NCBI GenBank assembly: GCA_963621885.1
Contig: CAVFFT010000042.1
Span: 1-18,812 of the forward strand
Direction of reading: 5' to 3'
Origin: UMGS1519 sp963621885
GTDB taxonomy: Bacteria; Actinomycetota; Coriobacteriia; Coriobacteriales; Eggerthellaceae
DNA: 18,812 nt
Shown here: in pieces, positions 6,635 through 13,590 of the stretch
Layout of the letters: the number at the start of each line of letters is the position of its first letter
How positions within the stretch are numbered: position 1 is the stretch's first letter
Position numbers and translations under genes: made by a program
Notes under the pieces: generated by a model
Databases searched by the model: none
The model's input: the letters and a program-made list of their open reading frames with translations, nothing else
What the model was told of the DNA's origin: nothing

Positions 6635-7576
6635 TTAAACAAGCAGCCCCGCCATCGACATGCCGGCGACCCAGAGGAATAGGGTTACGACGGAAATGGC
6701 GCTACTGAAGGCGACCAGCTCGCCGGCGAGCGCGCCGTCGCCGCCCATGTTCTCGGACATGACATAGCACGACGAGGCGATTGGCGCGGCGAACATCATC
6801 ACGAGCATGAAGCGCTCGGGCGCCGAGAGCGGAAGCAGCATCGTTATGCCGAGCATGATCGCGGGGAGAAGGATCATCTTTATGCTCAGCACCGATATGA
6901 TGGTGCGGATATTCAGCTTGATCTGCCCCATATGAAGGGTTCCGCCCAGAATGACAAGCGCCATCGGGATCGAGATGTTCGCAAGCGTAAGCACCGGCGA
7001 CTCGATGGGCTCCGGGAGCTTCCATCCGGCGAAGTGGAAGATGAAGCCGACGATGAAGCCCTGAATGAGAGGGTTCTTCAGCAGGGATATGACGAGGTTC
7101 TTCGGGCTTGCGCTTCCGCCGCGGAAGTACTCAAGAACGATGACCGCGAGCATATTGTAAGTGGGCACGATGAAGGCGATGATCGTGGCGGTCGCCACCA
7201 GGCATGCGTCGCCGAAGACACTTTCAGCGAGAGGCATGGCGAAGAACACGAGGTTCGTGCGGAAAATCGCCTGAACAATCACGCCGCGCTGCGGGTTGCC
7301 TGGCACGATGCGGGGCACCACCAGCATGAGGACTCCCACAAGCACAAGCACCGCGATGAGAGCGGTGCCGATGAACAGCCAGTTCACCTGGATGTCCTCG
7401 TCGACGCGGTAGATGCAGCTGAACATCATGAAGGGGAACATCGTCTTGAACACAAGCGAATTGATCCTGCGCCACAGACTGTCATCGGCCCAATGCAGCT
7501 TCGAGGCGATGCCGCCCACACCCATGTAGACGATGAAGGGGATGACGGCGTTGAACGCGATGATGATGCTGTCCAT
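6635..7576 (-). CDS. AEC (auxin efflux carrier) family transporter
   Basis: 313 residues, about ten hydrophobic helices in two five-helix halves separated by a short polar region near the middle. Typical AEC landmarks include the hydrophobic N-terminus, NPLIQGFIVGF, and PMALVILGGTL in the central region, with SSCYVMSENMGGD near the end. Bacterial AEC proteins carry organic acids such as malate or malonate, or other small anions; the substrate cannot be told from sequence. The open frame extends upstream only to a TTG, so the ATG at 7576 is chosen; its ribosome binding site is weak (AGAGAAAAG). It converges on the glycosylase fusion with only 21 bp between stop codons and no visible terminator. 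Its leader carries a perfect inverted repeat. Confidence 0.88.
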   Translation of the reverse strand: MDSIIIAFNAVIPFIVYMGVGGIASKLHWADDSLWRRINSLVFKTMFPFMMFSCIYRVDEDIQVNWLFIGTALIAVLVLVGVLMLVVPRIVPGNPQRGVIVQAIFRTNLVFFAMPLAESVFGDACLVATATIIAFIVPTYNMLAVIVLEYFRGGSASPKNLVISLLKNPLIQGFIVGFIFHFAGWKLPEPIESPVLTLANISIPMALVILGGTLHMGQIKLNIRTIISVLSIKMILLPAIMLGITMLLPLSAPERFMLVMMFAAPIASSCYVMSENMGGDGALAGELVAFSSAISVVTLFLWVAGMSMAGLLV

Positions 7577-7602
7577 GATGTCTTTTCTCTTCGTGCTTCC
7601 GC

Positions 7603-7622
7603 GCAAAGCGTGAAGGCTTTGC
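7603..7622 (-). promoter_or_regulatory. Inverted repeat in the AEC transporter leader
   Basis: GCAAAGC (7603-7609) and GCTTTGC (7616-7622) are perfect inverted arms around a 6-nt loop, 27-46 nt upstream of the transporter ATG and just downstream of a -10-like TACAAT (7638-7643, minus strand). It could be an operator or an mRNA hairpin. No T-run follows, so it is not a terminator. Confidence 0.45.
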
Positions 7623-7862
7623 TGTTTGCGAGAACAGATTGTATACCTCAGGCGAACGAGGCACTATGCGCGTGGTGTTGGTCTCTTATAGCCTGCTTGC
7701 GTGGGTGATTGCGCGCCGGGCACCACGGTGTCTCATATGCTTCACGCTGGTGTCGACGCGTTACGAAGTCGCGCACGTTTCGTGCTGTGGTGCGGGCTTC
7801 GCGCCGACACGTATTGGCGACCTGTGCGACTTGGAACGTCGCCGGCGTATCTCAAATCGCTA

Positions 7863-8102
7863 TTAGCGCTTGTTCTTCTTGCTCTTTTCGCTTTTTGCGG
7901 ATGCGTTGCTCGAGCCGCCCTTGTCCTTCTTGGGGAAGAGCTCGACGGCAAGACCCACGATGATGGGAAGCAGGATGTTGTAGTACACGGAGAAGGTGAA
8001 TCCCTCGTGGGTAATAAAGTCGTCAATGATGTGATCGAGCAGGTTCCAGAATCCGAGAACGATGACGCAGGTGATCACTACTTCCAATATGCGGTTTCGC
8101 AT
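7863..8102 (-). CDS. Small two-helix membrane protein, function unknown
   Basis: 79 residues: a hydrophobic segment at ~6-21 (ILEVVITCVIVLGFWNLL), an acidic loop with HIIDDF, a second hydrophobic segment at ~38-55 (YYNILLPIIVGLAVELF), and a strongly basic Lys/Ser tail (residues 57-79). I do not recognise a family. A strong AAGGAGG lies 8 nt before the ATG, which together with the membrane-protein composition argues that it is real despite its size. It is divergent from the cyclo-ligase operon. The Lys-rich tail should face the cytosol by the positive-inside rule. No terminator with a T-run is visible downstream; overlapping weak stems (GGCGAC...GTCGCC) occur at about 7817-7844. Confidence 0.75.
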   Translation of the reverse strand: MRNRILEVVITCVIVLGFWNLLDHIIDDFITHEGFTFSVYYNILLPIIVGLAVELFPKKDKGGSSNASAKSEKSKKNKR

Positions 8103-8134
8103 GAGTTGGTCCTCCTTCGCAATTCAACTGGCCT

Positions 8135-8140
8135 ATGATA
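8135..8140 (-). promoter_or_regulatory. Candidate -10 box of the small membrane protein gene
   Basis: Minus-strand TATCAT (5/6 to TATAAT) is placed to start transcription about 26 nt before the ATG. No good -35 is seen at the right spacing. Confidence 0.35.
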
Positions 8141-8203
8141 TACCCATGTCGGCTAACTTATTGCCTGTTGTCTAAAGGTGCGAATATGTCCACCGGAATG
8201 GCA

Positions 8204-8351
8204 GCGCCGCGCATGGGACGAGAGATGCCGTCGCGCATGCGGTAAGAGATGCCGTTGCATATGAGAGTATGATGTGCCGCCGCATGGGAGGCGGCATTGT
8301 GCATGTGGCGGGGCTGCGTATGAGGTGCCGTCACGCGTGTCGAGCATTGAT
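8204..8351. repeat. Degenerate ~24-bp tandem repeats in the divergent gap before the cyclo-ligase gene
   Basis: About six decayed head-to-tail units of 23-26 bp fill the gap. Clearest are 8204-8226, 8227-8250 and 8251-8275, which share a core like GCCGTCGCGCATG followed by a purine-rich end such as GAGAT; units at 8276-8300, 8301-8326 and 8327-8351 are more diverged. The fourth unit contains a perfect hairpin TGCCGCC (8275-8281) / GGCGGCA (8290-8296). The array ends just before the AAAGGGG ribosome binding site of the next gene. The 24-bp period also makes short open frames look repetitive; I regard none as coding. Confidence 0.6.
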
Positions 8352-8368
8352 GGGAAAGGGGCGAATGG

Positions 8369-9007
8369 ATGGACGTCGCGCAGGAGAAGAATGAACTGCG
8401 CAAGCGATTGCGCGCGGAGCGCAAGGCACTGGATCCCGATTACCGTATGCGCGTGGATGCAGAGATTGCCCGTAAGACCTGCGAGCAGCCGGTCTATCGG
8501 GAAGCCGATGCCGTTTTCGCCTACTTTTCCATTGGATCTGAGGTCGACACGCAGATGATCATTCGTGATGCGCTTGAACAGGGAAAACTGGTTGCCATAC
8601 CGCGAGTCGTGCCGGGAACGCGCACGATGGAGTGGTATCGCATCGACGATTTCGAAGGTCTGGAAAAGAGCTCCTTCGGCGTTTTGGAGCCTGTGGCCAA
8701 TCCGGCGCGATTGGTGACGCCGCCGCGAGTTGATGAGGATGCGGCTGCCGCAACGGATACGGGCGCAACCGTGGCCGCCGCAGAAACGAGCGCGAGTGCG
8801 CGCGGCATGCGTGCGATTGCCCTTGTGCCCGGTCTCGCGTTTGACGCGCAGGGTTTTCGCCTTGGCTACGGAGCGGGCTTTTACGACGTCTTCCTTTCGA
8901 CATTTGCCGGCGCATCGATAGGTCTGTGCCGGAAGCGCTTTCTTTCGCCTGGGCCTTTGCCTTGTGACGATTTCGACCTGCCGGTCGATATGGTAATAAC
9001 GGATTAA
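8369..9007 (+). CDS. fau: 5-formyltetrahydrofolate cyclo-ligase (MTHFS)
   Basis: 212 residues. It converts 5-formyl-THF to 5,10-methenyl-THF with ATP, recycling a storage or by-product folate in one-carbon metabolism in the cytosol. The N-terminus has the family's basic KNELRKRLRAERKAL helix (7-21). FAYFSIGSEVDT (50-61) and the nucleotide/folate loop VPGLAFDAQGFRLGYGAGFYD (from residue 153) are diagnostic; the loop reads LGYGAGFYD where many homologues have LGRGGGYYD. Residues ~121-146 are an Ala/Thr-rich, probably disordered insertion between conserved blocks, which explains the slightly large size. The ATG follows GGGAAAGGGG. The next gene begins 20 bp downstream and is probably co-transcribed. 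Confidence 0.93.
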   Translation: MDVAQEKNELRKRLRAERKALDPDYRMRVDAEIARKTCEQPVYREADAVFAYFSIGSEVDTQMIIRDALEQGKLVAIPRVVPGTRTMEWYRIDDFEGLEKSSFGVLEPVANPARLVTPPRVDEDAAAATDTGATVAAAETSASARGMRAIALVPGLAFDAQGFRLGYGAGFYDVFLSTFAGASIGLCRKRFLSPGPLPCDDFDLPVDMVITD

Positions 9008-9027
9008 CGGGAGGAAAGGAGTCTGAC

Positions 9028-10251
9028 ATGCCAAGGAAAGTCGAAACCATTATTGTCGGCGCCGGCGCGGCAGGCATGAATTGCGCGCTCGAGCTGCAGA
9101 AAGCCGGTCGGGAATACCTGCTTATCAGTCCGAATATCGGAGGGCGCATCTGCAACGACGAAGAGCGCCACATGAATTATGGCGCCGTGTTCTACTTCGG
9201 CACCTACAAGCACATGCTTGCAAGCGGGCTGCTTATTCCCGGTGCGGATGTGCTGCCGAGCCTGGGCGACGGCTGCTGCCATCACGATAATGGCGCGCAG
9301 TACAAGCCCGTCTCGCTGACGACCATGAAGGACGCGCCTTCGCTGTTGAAATACATGAAGTGGATGCGCGAGGAGTTCATTCCCCGCTACACGAGATTCA
9401 AGGACGACTGCTGCGTTATGGAAGTGACGCGCGCCCTTGAGCAGGACCCGATGATCAAGGAACTCTATACCGAGTCCGCCGAGCACATGATCGAACGCAT
9501 GGGCTTTGGTCCTGTCTGCCACGACCTCATCAGCATGTTCGCCCATGGCTGCACGGGCACGAAGATCAAGGATCTTACCGCGCTCGACTATCTGAACACG
9601 GTGCAGCCGCTCACGATGCAGATTCCGCCCCTGAAGCTGCTCTTCGACCTGAAGCGTTTCGACTTCGATTCCGAAGGCACGAAGGAGCGCTTGGCGCAGG
9701 GCTCGGGCGATGTGGCGATTGACGAGGTGGTTGAAGTCTCCCACGCCGACGACGGCTGGCAGGTGAAGACGGCGGCCGGTGAGGAATACGCCTGCGACAA
9801 CCTCGTGATGGCATCACCCGCCATCGACACCAAGCGTCTGCTCGAGGGCGTGCCGGGCGTGCCTGAGCTCGACATCCGCGGCGCGAGCCAGCTCACGGGC
9901 TATCTCATGCGCGGCAAGATCAAGACGAAGTACGCGCATCAGCTCGTGCATCTCTTCGACGACACCATTCCCATCATCTACATCGCGAGCCGTGGCTCTG
10001 GCGAATACGAGATTTTCACCGAGGTCGATTTCGAAGAGGGCAACCGCTTTGACGACTACTTCGACGAATGGGAAGTCATTGGCAAGAAGTTCTGGCCATA
10101 CGCGCTTTATACGCAGGCGCATGAGGCCTTGCCGCAGAATCTGGCGCCGGGCCTCATCATGGCCGGCGACGTGAACGGGCTTGGCATGGAGCCTGCCTGC
10201 ATTTCGGGCATCTACGCCGCGAACAAAATACTGGGCAGGACCGTCGATTAG
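9028..10251 (+). CDS. FAD-dependent oxidoreductase (amine oxidase / phytoene-desaturase-like fold)
   Basis: 407 residues. The N-terminal Rossmann motif VGAGAAG (10-16) after a hydrophobic strand (TIIVG), plus a C-terminal FAD-closing segment with MAGDVNGLGMEPACISG, give the two-part FAD signature of the NAD(P)/FAD amine-oxidase superfamily. The middle part is rich in aromatic and acidic residues and contains Cys pairs (DGCCHH, DDCCVM) that I cannot assign. It has no signal peptide, twin-arginine motif or membrane helix. The substrate is unknown; polyamine, flavin-linked desaturase or other oxidase activity are all possible. The ATG is preceded by GGAAAGGAG at good spacing. It is second in an operon with the cyclo-ligase, 20 bp apart, and is followed by a strong terminator, so it is separated from the downstream SRPBCC gene. 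Confidence 0.85.
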   Translation: MPRKVETIIVGAGAAGMNCALELQKAGREYLLISPNIGGRICNDEERHMNYGAVFYFGTYKHMLASGLLIPGADVLPSLGDGCCHHDNGAQYKPVSLTTMKDAPSLLKYMKWMREEFIPRYTRFKDDCCVMEVTRALEQDPMIKELYTESAEHMIERMGFGPVCHDLISMFAHGCTGTKIKDLTALDYLNTVQPLTMQIPPLKLLFDLKRFDFDSEGTKERLAQGSGDVAIDEVVEVSHADDGWQVKTAAGEEYACDNLVMASPAIDTKRLLEGVPGVPELDIRGASQLTGYLMRGKIKTKYAHQLVHLFDDTIPIIYIASRGSGEYEIFTEVDFEEGNRFDDYFDEWEVIGKKFWPYALYTQAHEALPQNLAPGLIMAGDVNGLGMEPACISGIYAANKILGRTVD

Positions 10252-10258
10252 TCCGGAT

Positions 10259-10290
10259 AAGGGTCACGTAAGCGTGGCCCTTTTTCTTTT
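10259..10290 (+). terminator. Intrinsic terminator after the FAD oxidoreductase
   Basis: AAGGGTCACG (10259-10268) pairs with CGTGGCCCTT (10273-10282) around the loop TAAG, with one G-T pair, directly followed by a run of T residues (TTTTTCTTTT, 10281-10290). It begins 7 nt after the stop codon. This is a textbook rho-independent terminator. Confidence 0.92.
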
Positions 10291-10310
10291 ATACTCAATA
10301 GGCAGAAGCA

Positions 10311-10327
10311 CCTCGAACTATTTGAGG
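10311..10327 (+). promoter_or_regulatory. Small hairpin overlapping the upstream edge of the SRPBCC gene's ribosome binding site
   Basis: CCTCGAA (10311-10317) can pair with TTTGAGG (10321-10327), with one G-T pair and a 3-nt loop. Its 3' arm includes the first GAGG of GAGGAAAGGA (10324-10333). It could modulate initiation at the ATG (10341), but the second AAGGA stays free. A TATACT (10290-10295) just upstream may be the -10 of this gene. Confidence 0.3.
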
Positions 10328-10340
10328 AAAGGACGAAGAC

Positions 10341-11114
10341 ATGGGAAAGAAACTACCGTGGATTTTGGGAGCTGGCGCGCTTGTCGGTGGCCTGACCCTG
10401 CGCTGGGCCGTACAGAAAGCGAGTGTCGCACCGCTGACGCCTGCCGACGAAGAGCTCATTAAGGACCTTCCGGGAAACGACATCATCGATCCTGACGAAG
10501 TGAAGATGCATGCCGGACGCGCGATTACCATCAACGTGCCGCCCGAAAAGGTCTATCCCTATCTGAAGCAGCTCGGCTGCGACAAGGCGGGCTTCTATTC
10601 CTATGAATACCTTGAGCGCATCTGCGGCTACCACATTTACAACGACTACACCATCGAGGACAAGTGGCAGCATCCGAAGGTGGGCGACTGGATTCCGTAT
10701 CGTCAGAATGGCGCCGGCACGGGCATTGTTGACATGAAGGAAAACGAGTATCTCATCACGGCGTCCGACTCGCGCAAGCCGCCGACAGACAACCGCGGCA
10801 TTACCTGGCATCCGAAGGGCTTCGAGTACATCGCCTGGACCTGGAACTTCTACACCATTCCCGTCGACGACGGCACGAAGACCCGCTTCATCGCGATCAA
10901 CGACGTCGCGCACAACGATGGCGTGCCGCCGTTCTGGTACACCATCGCGCTTGTTATTTATGGTCTCACGGGCCAGATCATGAGCGGCAAGATGATGGAA
11001 GTGCTGAAGGGCTGCGCCGAGGGCACCTATGCGCCGGCGGAACGCCAGAAGGCGAAGAATGCGCTGCGTGCTCGTCTGTATTACGTGGGCGACCCGAATT
11101 GGGGCAAGCAGTAG
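10341..11114 (+). CDS. SRPBCC (START-like) fold protein with N-terminal membrane anchor
   Basis: 257 residues. Residues ~5-24 are a hydrophobic Gly/Leu-rich segment (LPWILGAGALVGGLTLRWA) without a lipobox or clear cleavage site, so probably a membrane anchor. From ~60 the sequence follows the SRPBCC family pattern: ITINVPPEKVYPYLKQLG, then aromatic GFYSYEYLERI, and VGDWIPY (114-120), with the late ...TRFIA strand. Such proteins enclose a hydrophobic pocket binding lipids or aromatic ligands; no ligand can be inferred here. A C-terminal amphipathic helix (MMEVLKGCAEG) closes the fold as in relatives. The ATG has GAGGAAAGGA about 7 nt upstream. It stands alone between a strong terminator upstream and a convergent hairpin downstream. 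Confidence 0.82.
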   Translation: MGKKLPWILGAGALVGGLTLRWAVQKASVAPLTPADEELIKDLPGNDIIDPDEVKMHAGRAITINVPPEKVYPYLKQLGCDKAGFYSYEYLERICGYHIYNDYTIEDKWQHPKVGDWIPYRQNGAGTGIVDMKENEYLITASDSRKPPTDNRGITWHPKGFEYIAWTWNFYTIPVDDGTKTRFIAINDVAHNDGVPPFWYTIALVIYGLTGQIMSGKMMEVLKGCAEGTYAPAERQKAKNALRARLYYVGDPNWGKQ

Positions 11115-11193
11115 AGCTTGCTGCTTCGCTCCGGGCGCCGGCGCGCCAATGAGGCGCCACGACGCCTGAATGCATGAGCGATTTCGCAATGAA

Positions 11194-11221
11194 AAGCGGA
11201 CGGTCTTCGGGCCGTCCGCTT
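11194..11221. terminator. Shared convergent terminator with a UUCG tetraloop
   Basis: A 12-bp stem, AAGCGGACGGTC (11194-11205) with GGCCGTCCGCTT (11210-11221), closes a C(TTCG)G tetraloop; one T-G pair is internal. On the minus strand it is followed by TTCATT after CGCTT, fitting the flavin oxidoreductase that ends at 11249; on the plus strand it is followed by TGCTGTTT, fitting the SRPBCC gene. It is probably bidirectional. Confidence 0.8.
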
Positions 11222-11248
11222 GCTGTTTGAAGCTGCTTCTCCTTTTGG

Positions 11249-12526
11249 CTATTTCGCCAAGACCTCGCGCAGATAGCCGAGGTAGTGGTCGCGGTCGCGC
11301 GTTGGGCAGCCAGTGGGCGCGAAAGCGCGCAGCAATGTGTAGCAGTGTCCGCAGATGTTGCAGGCACGCTTGCCATCGATTTCTCCCGCAATGGCGGCAT
11401 CGGCGTAACCGGGGTAGGCGAGCGCCTGACGACCGAAACCGACAAGCCCCACATTTCCCGCCGCAATCGCGCCGGCGGCAACCTGGGGCGCCTGATCTTT
11501 CAGGAGCGTGTAGCCGCTTCCCGTAATGAGCATCTGGGGGAACGCATGCGCGAGCAGCGCCGCGCCTTCGTAATAGCGCGCGAAAAGATCCTCGTTCGTG
11601 TCGGTGGGGGCCTCTTCGGCGGGATGGTTCCAATAATCGACATTGACCGTCGGGCGTCCGACCGAGATGTTCAACAGGCTTACGCCGCGTTTCTCGAGCT
11701 CACGCACCAGTTCAAGCGTTTCGCTATGGTCGTAGGTGAACGATCCATCGCTTGCCATGCCGAAACCGTAGGGGTAGGGAATGGTGTCGGCGTGGCAGAT
11801 GCGGGACGCGACAATGAAGTCGGAGCCTTCATGAGCCTTCACGGCCTCGATGGTTTCCAGAAGCAGGCGCGCGCGGTTCTCAAACGAACCGCCATAGCGT
11901 CCTTCACGGGTGTGGGCGGAAAGCAGGTCGTTGAAGAGATAGCCGTGGCAACCTTTCACGTCGACGCCATCGGCGCCCGCCTCATGGCAAAGCTCCGCCG
12001 CGTGCACAAAAGCCTCGCGGGTGCGGTCGAGATAGTCGTCGCTTGCCACCGGGTAATCTTCGGGCAGGGGAACGCGGCCATTGTAATGCGGGTTGAACTG
12101 GGCGATTATCGGCGCGGGTTTGCCTTGTGGCGCCGAGAAGCGTCCCGAATGGGTGAGCTGGATGATGATGGCGGCATCGGGATAATCCGTTTTCAGCTCG
12201 TCGATGAAGCGCTTCCAGGAGTCAAGATTAGCTTCGTGAATCCACAGTGAATGGGGATTTCCGCGGCCCTCTTCCTGCGCGGCGGTCGATTCCACCCAGA
12301 TGAGCCCCGCGCCTCCCTCAAGGAAGCGGCGGTAGCGGTAGCGCGTGAGCTTATGAGGCGCGCCATCGGGGGTGGCGTCACAGCCCTCAAGCGGCTGCGC
12401 GACAATGCGGTTCTTCAACGTGATGCGTGAGCCGGGAATGCTCACCGGGCTTCCCAATAGGGACGTGTCCTCGCTCCAAGGGAACTCGTGTCCACCGATT
12501 GTGCGATAGCCTGTCGCCTCTTCCAT
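11249..12526 (-). CDS. NADH:flavin oxidoreductase / old yellow enzyme family with C-terminal Fe-S cysteines
   Basis: 425 residues. The FMN-binding TIM barrel is recognisable by LKNRIVAQPLEG (37-48), QLTHSGR (123-129), GADGVDVKGCHGYL (184-197), REGRYGGSFENR (207-218) and the phosphate-binding GLVGFGRQ (360-367). The C-terminal segment has C389, C392, C395 and C407, the position where 2,4-dienoyl-CoA-reductase-type members ligate a [4Fe-4S] cluster, but the C-terminal FAD/NAD(P) half of those ~650-residue enzymes is missing. Electrons must therefore come from a separate partner. The substrate, probably an enone or other activated C=C, is unknown. The ATG at 12526 follows AAGGAGC. It has its own minus-strand promoter region and converges on the SRPBCC gene. 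Confidence 0.9.
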   Translation of the reverse strand: MEEATGYRTIGGHEFPWSEDTSLLGSPVSIPGSRITLKNRIVAQPLEGCDATPDGAPHKLTRYRYRRFLEGGAGLIWVESTAAQEEGRGNPHSLWIHEANLDSWKRFIDELKTDYPDAAIIIQLTHSGRFSAPQGKPAPIIAQFNPHYNGRVPLPEDYPVASDDYLDRTREAFVHAAELCHEAGADGVDVKGCHGYLFNDLLSAHTREGRYGGSFENRARLLLETIEAVKAHEGSDFIVASRICHADTIPYPYGFGMASDGSFTYDHSETLELVRELEKRGVSLLNISVGRPTVNVDYWNHPAEEAPTDTNEDLFARYYEGAALLAHAFPQMLITGSGYTLLKDQAPQVAAGAIAAGNVGLVGFGRQALAYPGYADAAIAGEIDGKRACNICGHCYTLLRAFAPTGCPTRDRDHYLGYLREVLAK

Positions 12527-12560
12527 TCTTGCTCCTTACCGTGCCTTCTCGATGAATTTC

Positions 12561-12566
12561 AGTGTA
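12561..12566 (-). promoter_or_regulatory. Candidate -10 box of the flavin oxidoreductase gene
   Basis: Minus-strand TACACT lies about 34 nt before the ATG. No good -35 is found, so the call rests on position and the A+T-rich local context. Confidence 0.3.
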
Positions 12567-12720
12567 GCAATTGCCGGGAGGTGGATTTATGTCGCTTCTC
12601 AGGCGAATCCATACGAAGGCGAGGGTGTATCGGCCCGCTTTCGCGAGGCGTGCGTTGGCTATGCTTTCCGCGGCCGGGGTTTCGCCATGGAAGATTTCGC
12701 GGGAAAGGCTCTTTACGCAC

Positions 12721-12744
12721 AAACGCCCTCGTTTGAGGGCGTTT
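12721..12744 (-). terminator. Hairpin downstream of mntP
   Basis: A perfect 10-bp stem, AAACGCCCTC (12721-12730) / GAGGGCGTTT (12735-12744), encloses a 4-nt loop. It lies about 60 bp past the mntP stop. The minus-strand tail is short (GTTTGTG), so termination may be only moderate. No plus-strand gene ends nearby, so it is assigned to mntP. Confidence 0.6.
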
Positions 12745-12803
12745 TGCTTCGTGCGGTGCGATTCCGCGTCGGGGGTATGCGGGAGCGCTTTGGGTGGCGG
12801 TGT

Positions 12804-13388
12804 TTAGAAGAAGATATTGGAGATGAAAATCTCGAGGCCGATGCCGATGAGAATCACGCCGCCCAGGATGGAGGCCTTGCCTGCGAGCTTGGTTCCGAAG
12901 ATGCGACCCAGATGCACGCCCACGATCGAGATGAGGAAGGTTTCCACCAGGATGATGACAGCGCAAACCAGCGCGGCGAAGAGCTGGTATTCCGCAATCG
13001 CGAAGCCGACGGACAGGGCGTCGATGGATGTTGCGACGCCTTGCAGCAGCAGCACGCGGGCGGTGAGTTTCTTTACATCTCCCTCTTCACTATCATCGCC
13101 ATGGAAGCCTTCCCATACCATCTTGCCGCCAATCCAACCAAGCAGGCCCAGCGCGATCCAGGGGATGAGCACCTGGAACATCGTGAAGTATTCAACAACG
13201 GTATGGACGCAGACCCAGCCGATCATGGGCATGAGGAACTGGAAGCCGCCGAAGGTTGCCGCGATGGCAATGATCTTGCGCCGTTTCATGCGCGGCTCGT
13301 TCAGGCCGTCCGCCATCGAGACGGAAAAGGCGTCCATCGCAAGTCCGACGCCCAACAAAATGCTGCTTACAAAAAACCCGAAGTCCAT
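12804..13388 (-). CDS. mntP: Manganese efflux pump MntP
   Basis: 194 residues, close to the family's usual ~190, with six hydrophobic helices in two homologous three-helix halves. The paired acidic motifs MDAFSVS (Asp19) and TSIDALSVGFA (Asp123) in the first and fourth helices are diagnostic of the MntP/DUF204 family and sit on the ion path. A charged cytosolic loop (HGDDSEEGDVKK) links the halves. It exports Mn2+ from the cytosol and protects against manganese overload. The open frame runs further upstream, but AGGAGG lies 4 nt before the ATG at 13388, and the extra upstream part overlaps the riboswitch terminator. Transcription is controlled by the manganese-sensing leader described separately. 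Confidence 0.95.
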   Translation of the reverse strand: MDFGFFVSSILLGVGLAMDAFSVSMADGLNEPRMKRRKIIAIAATFGGFQFLMPMIGWVCVHTVVEYFTMFQVLIPWIALGLLGWIGGKMVWEGFHGDDSEEGDVKKLTARVLLLQGVATSIDALSVGFAIAEYQLFAALVCAVIILVETFLISIVGVHLGRIFGTKLAGKASILGGVILIGIGLEIFISNIFF

Positions 13389-13398
13389 GTCGCCTCCT

Positions 13399-13466
13399 GA
13401 AACAAAAATCCCCGGCAGCCGCATTGGCGTGCCGGGGTGTGTTTCGGTAATGCGACACCATGCACG
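13399..13466 (-). terminator. Riboswitch expression platform: terminator and competing antiterminator
   Basis: Minus-strand CCCCGGCA (13437-13430) and TGCCGGGG (13417-13410) form a perfect 8-bp terminator stem followed by ATTTTTG, ending about 20 nt before the mntP ATG. Upstream, CGTGC (13466-13462) and GGTGT (13459-13455) can instead pair with GCACG (13432-13428) and ACACC (13440-13436). This helix consumes the terminator's 5' arm. The two structures are mutually exclusive, so the leader can stop or allow transcription into mntP. Confidence 0.8.
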
Positions 13467-13479
13467 GCTCTTGCGGCGG

Positions 13480-13583
13480 TGCATGAGTCTCGCGTTTTAA
13501 GACGAGCCAGGCTTTTTGTCGCCAGTGTGTTGACTCGCCGCGCGACATCCTGTCCCTTGTCGCGCTCGTTACTCCCTCATACA
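13480..13583 (-). promoter_or_regulatory. yybP-ykoY-type manganese riboswitch aptamer
   Basis: The minus-strand leader carries the conserved GGGAGTAAC core (in GAGGGAGTAAC, 13578-13568) of yybP-ykoY riboswitches. It is bracketed by a closing stem TGTATGAG (13583-13576) / CTCATGCA (13487-13480). Inside it are an ACGAGC (13569-13564) / GCTCGT (13507-13502) stem and a GCGACA / TGTCGC stem (13563-13558 / 13547-13542). The segment GTCAACACACTGGC (about 13534-13521) resembles the second conserved loop of the class. This class binds Mn2+ and commonly precedes mntP, so position and content agree. The closing stem begins at the predicted transcription start. Confidence 0.82.
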
Positions 13584-13590
13584 GCGCTTC

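Noticed and set aside
7817..7844. Terminator of the small membrane protein gene
   Set aside because: GGCGAC/GTCGCC arms are 16 nt apart, overlap an alternative short stem and lack a T-run.
7639..7866. Possible 66-75-residue plus-strand peptide with a hydrophobic start
   Set aside because: The start has no good ribosome binding site, codon composition is irregular and nothing is recognisable; treated as intergenic.
8204..8351. CRISPR array
   Set aside because: Units are head-to-tail, imperfect and without unique spacers; no cas gene is present.
10353..11633. 426-codon minus-strand frame
   Set aside because: It covers the SRPBCC gene antisense and the end of the flavin oxidoreductase in another frame, crosses their shared terminator and has no domain signature.
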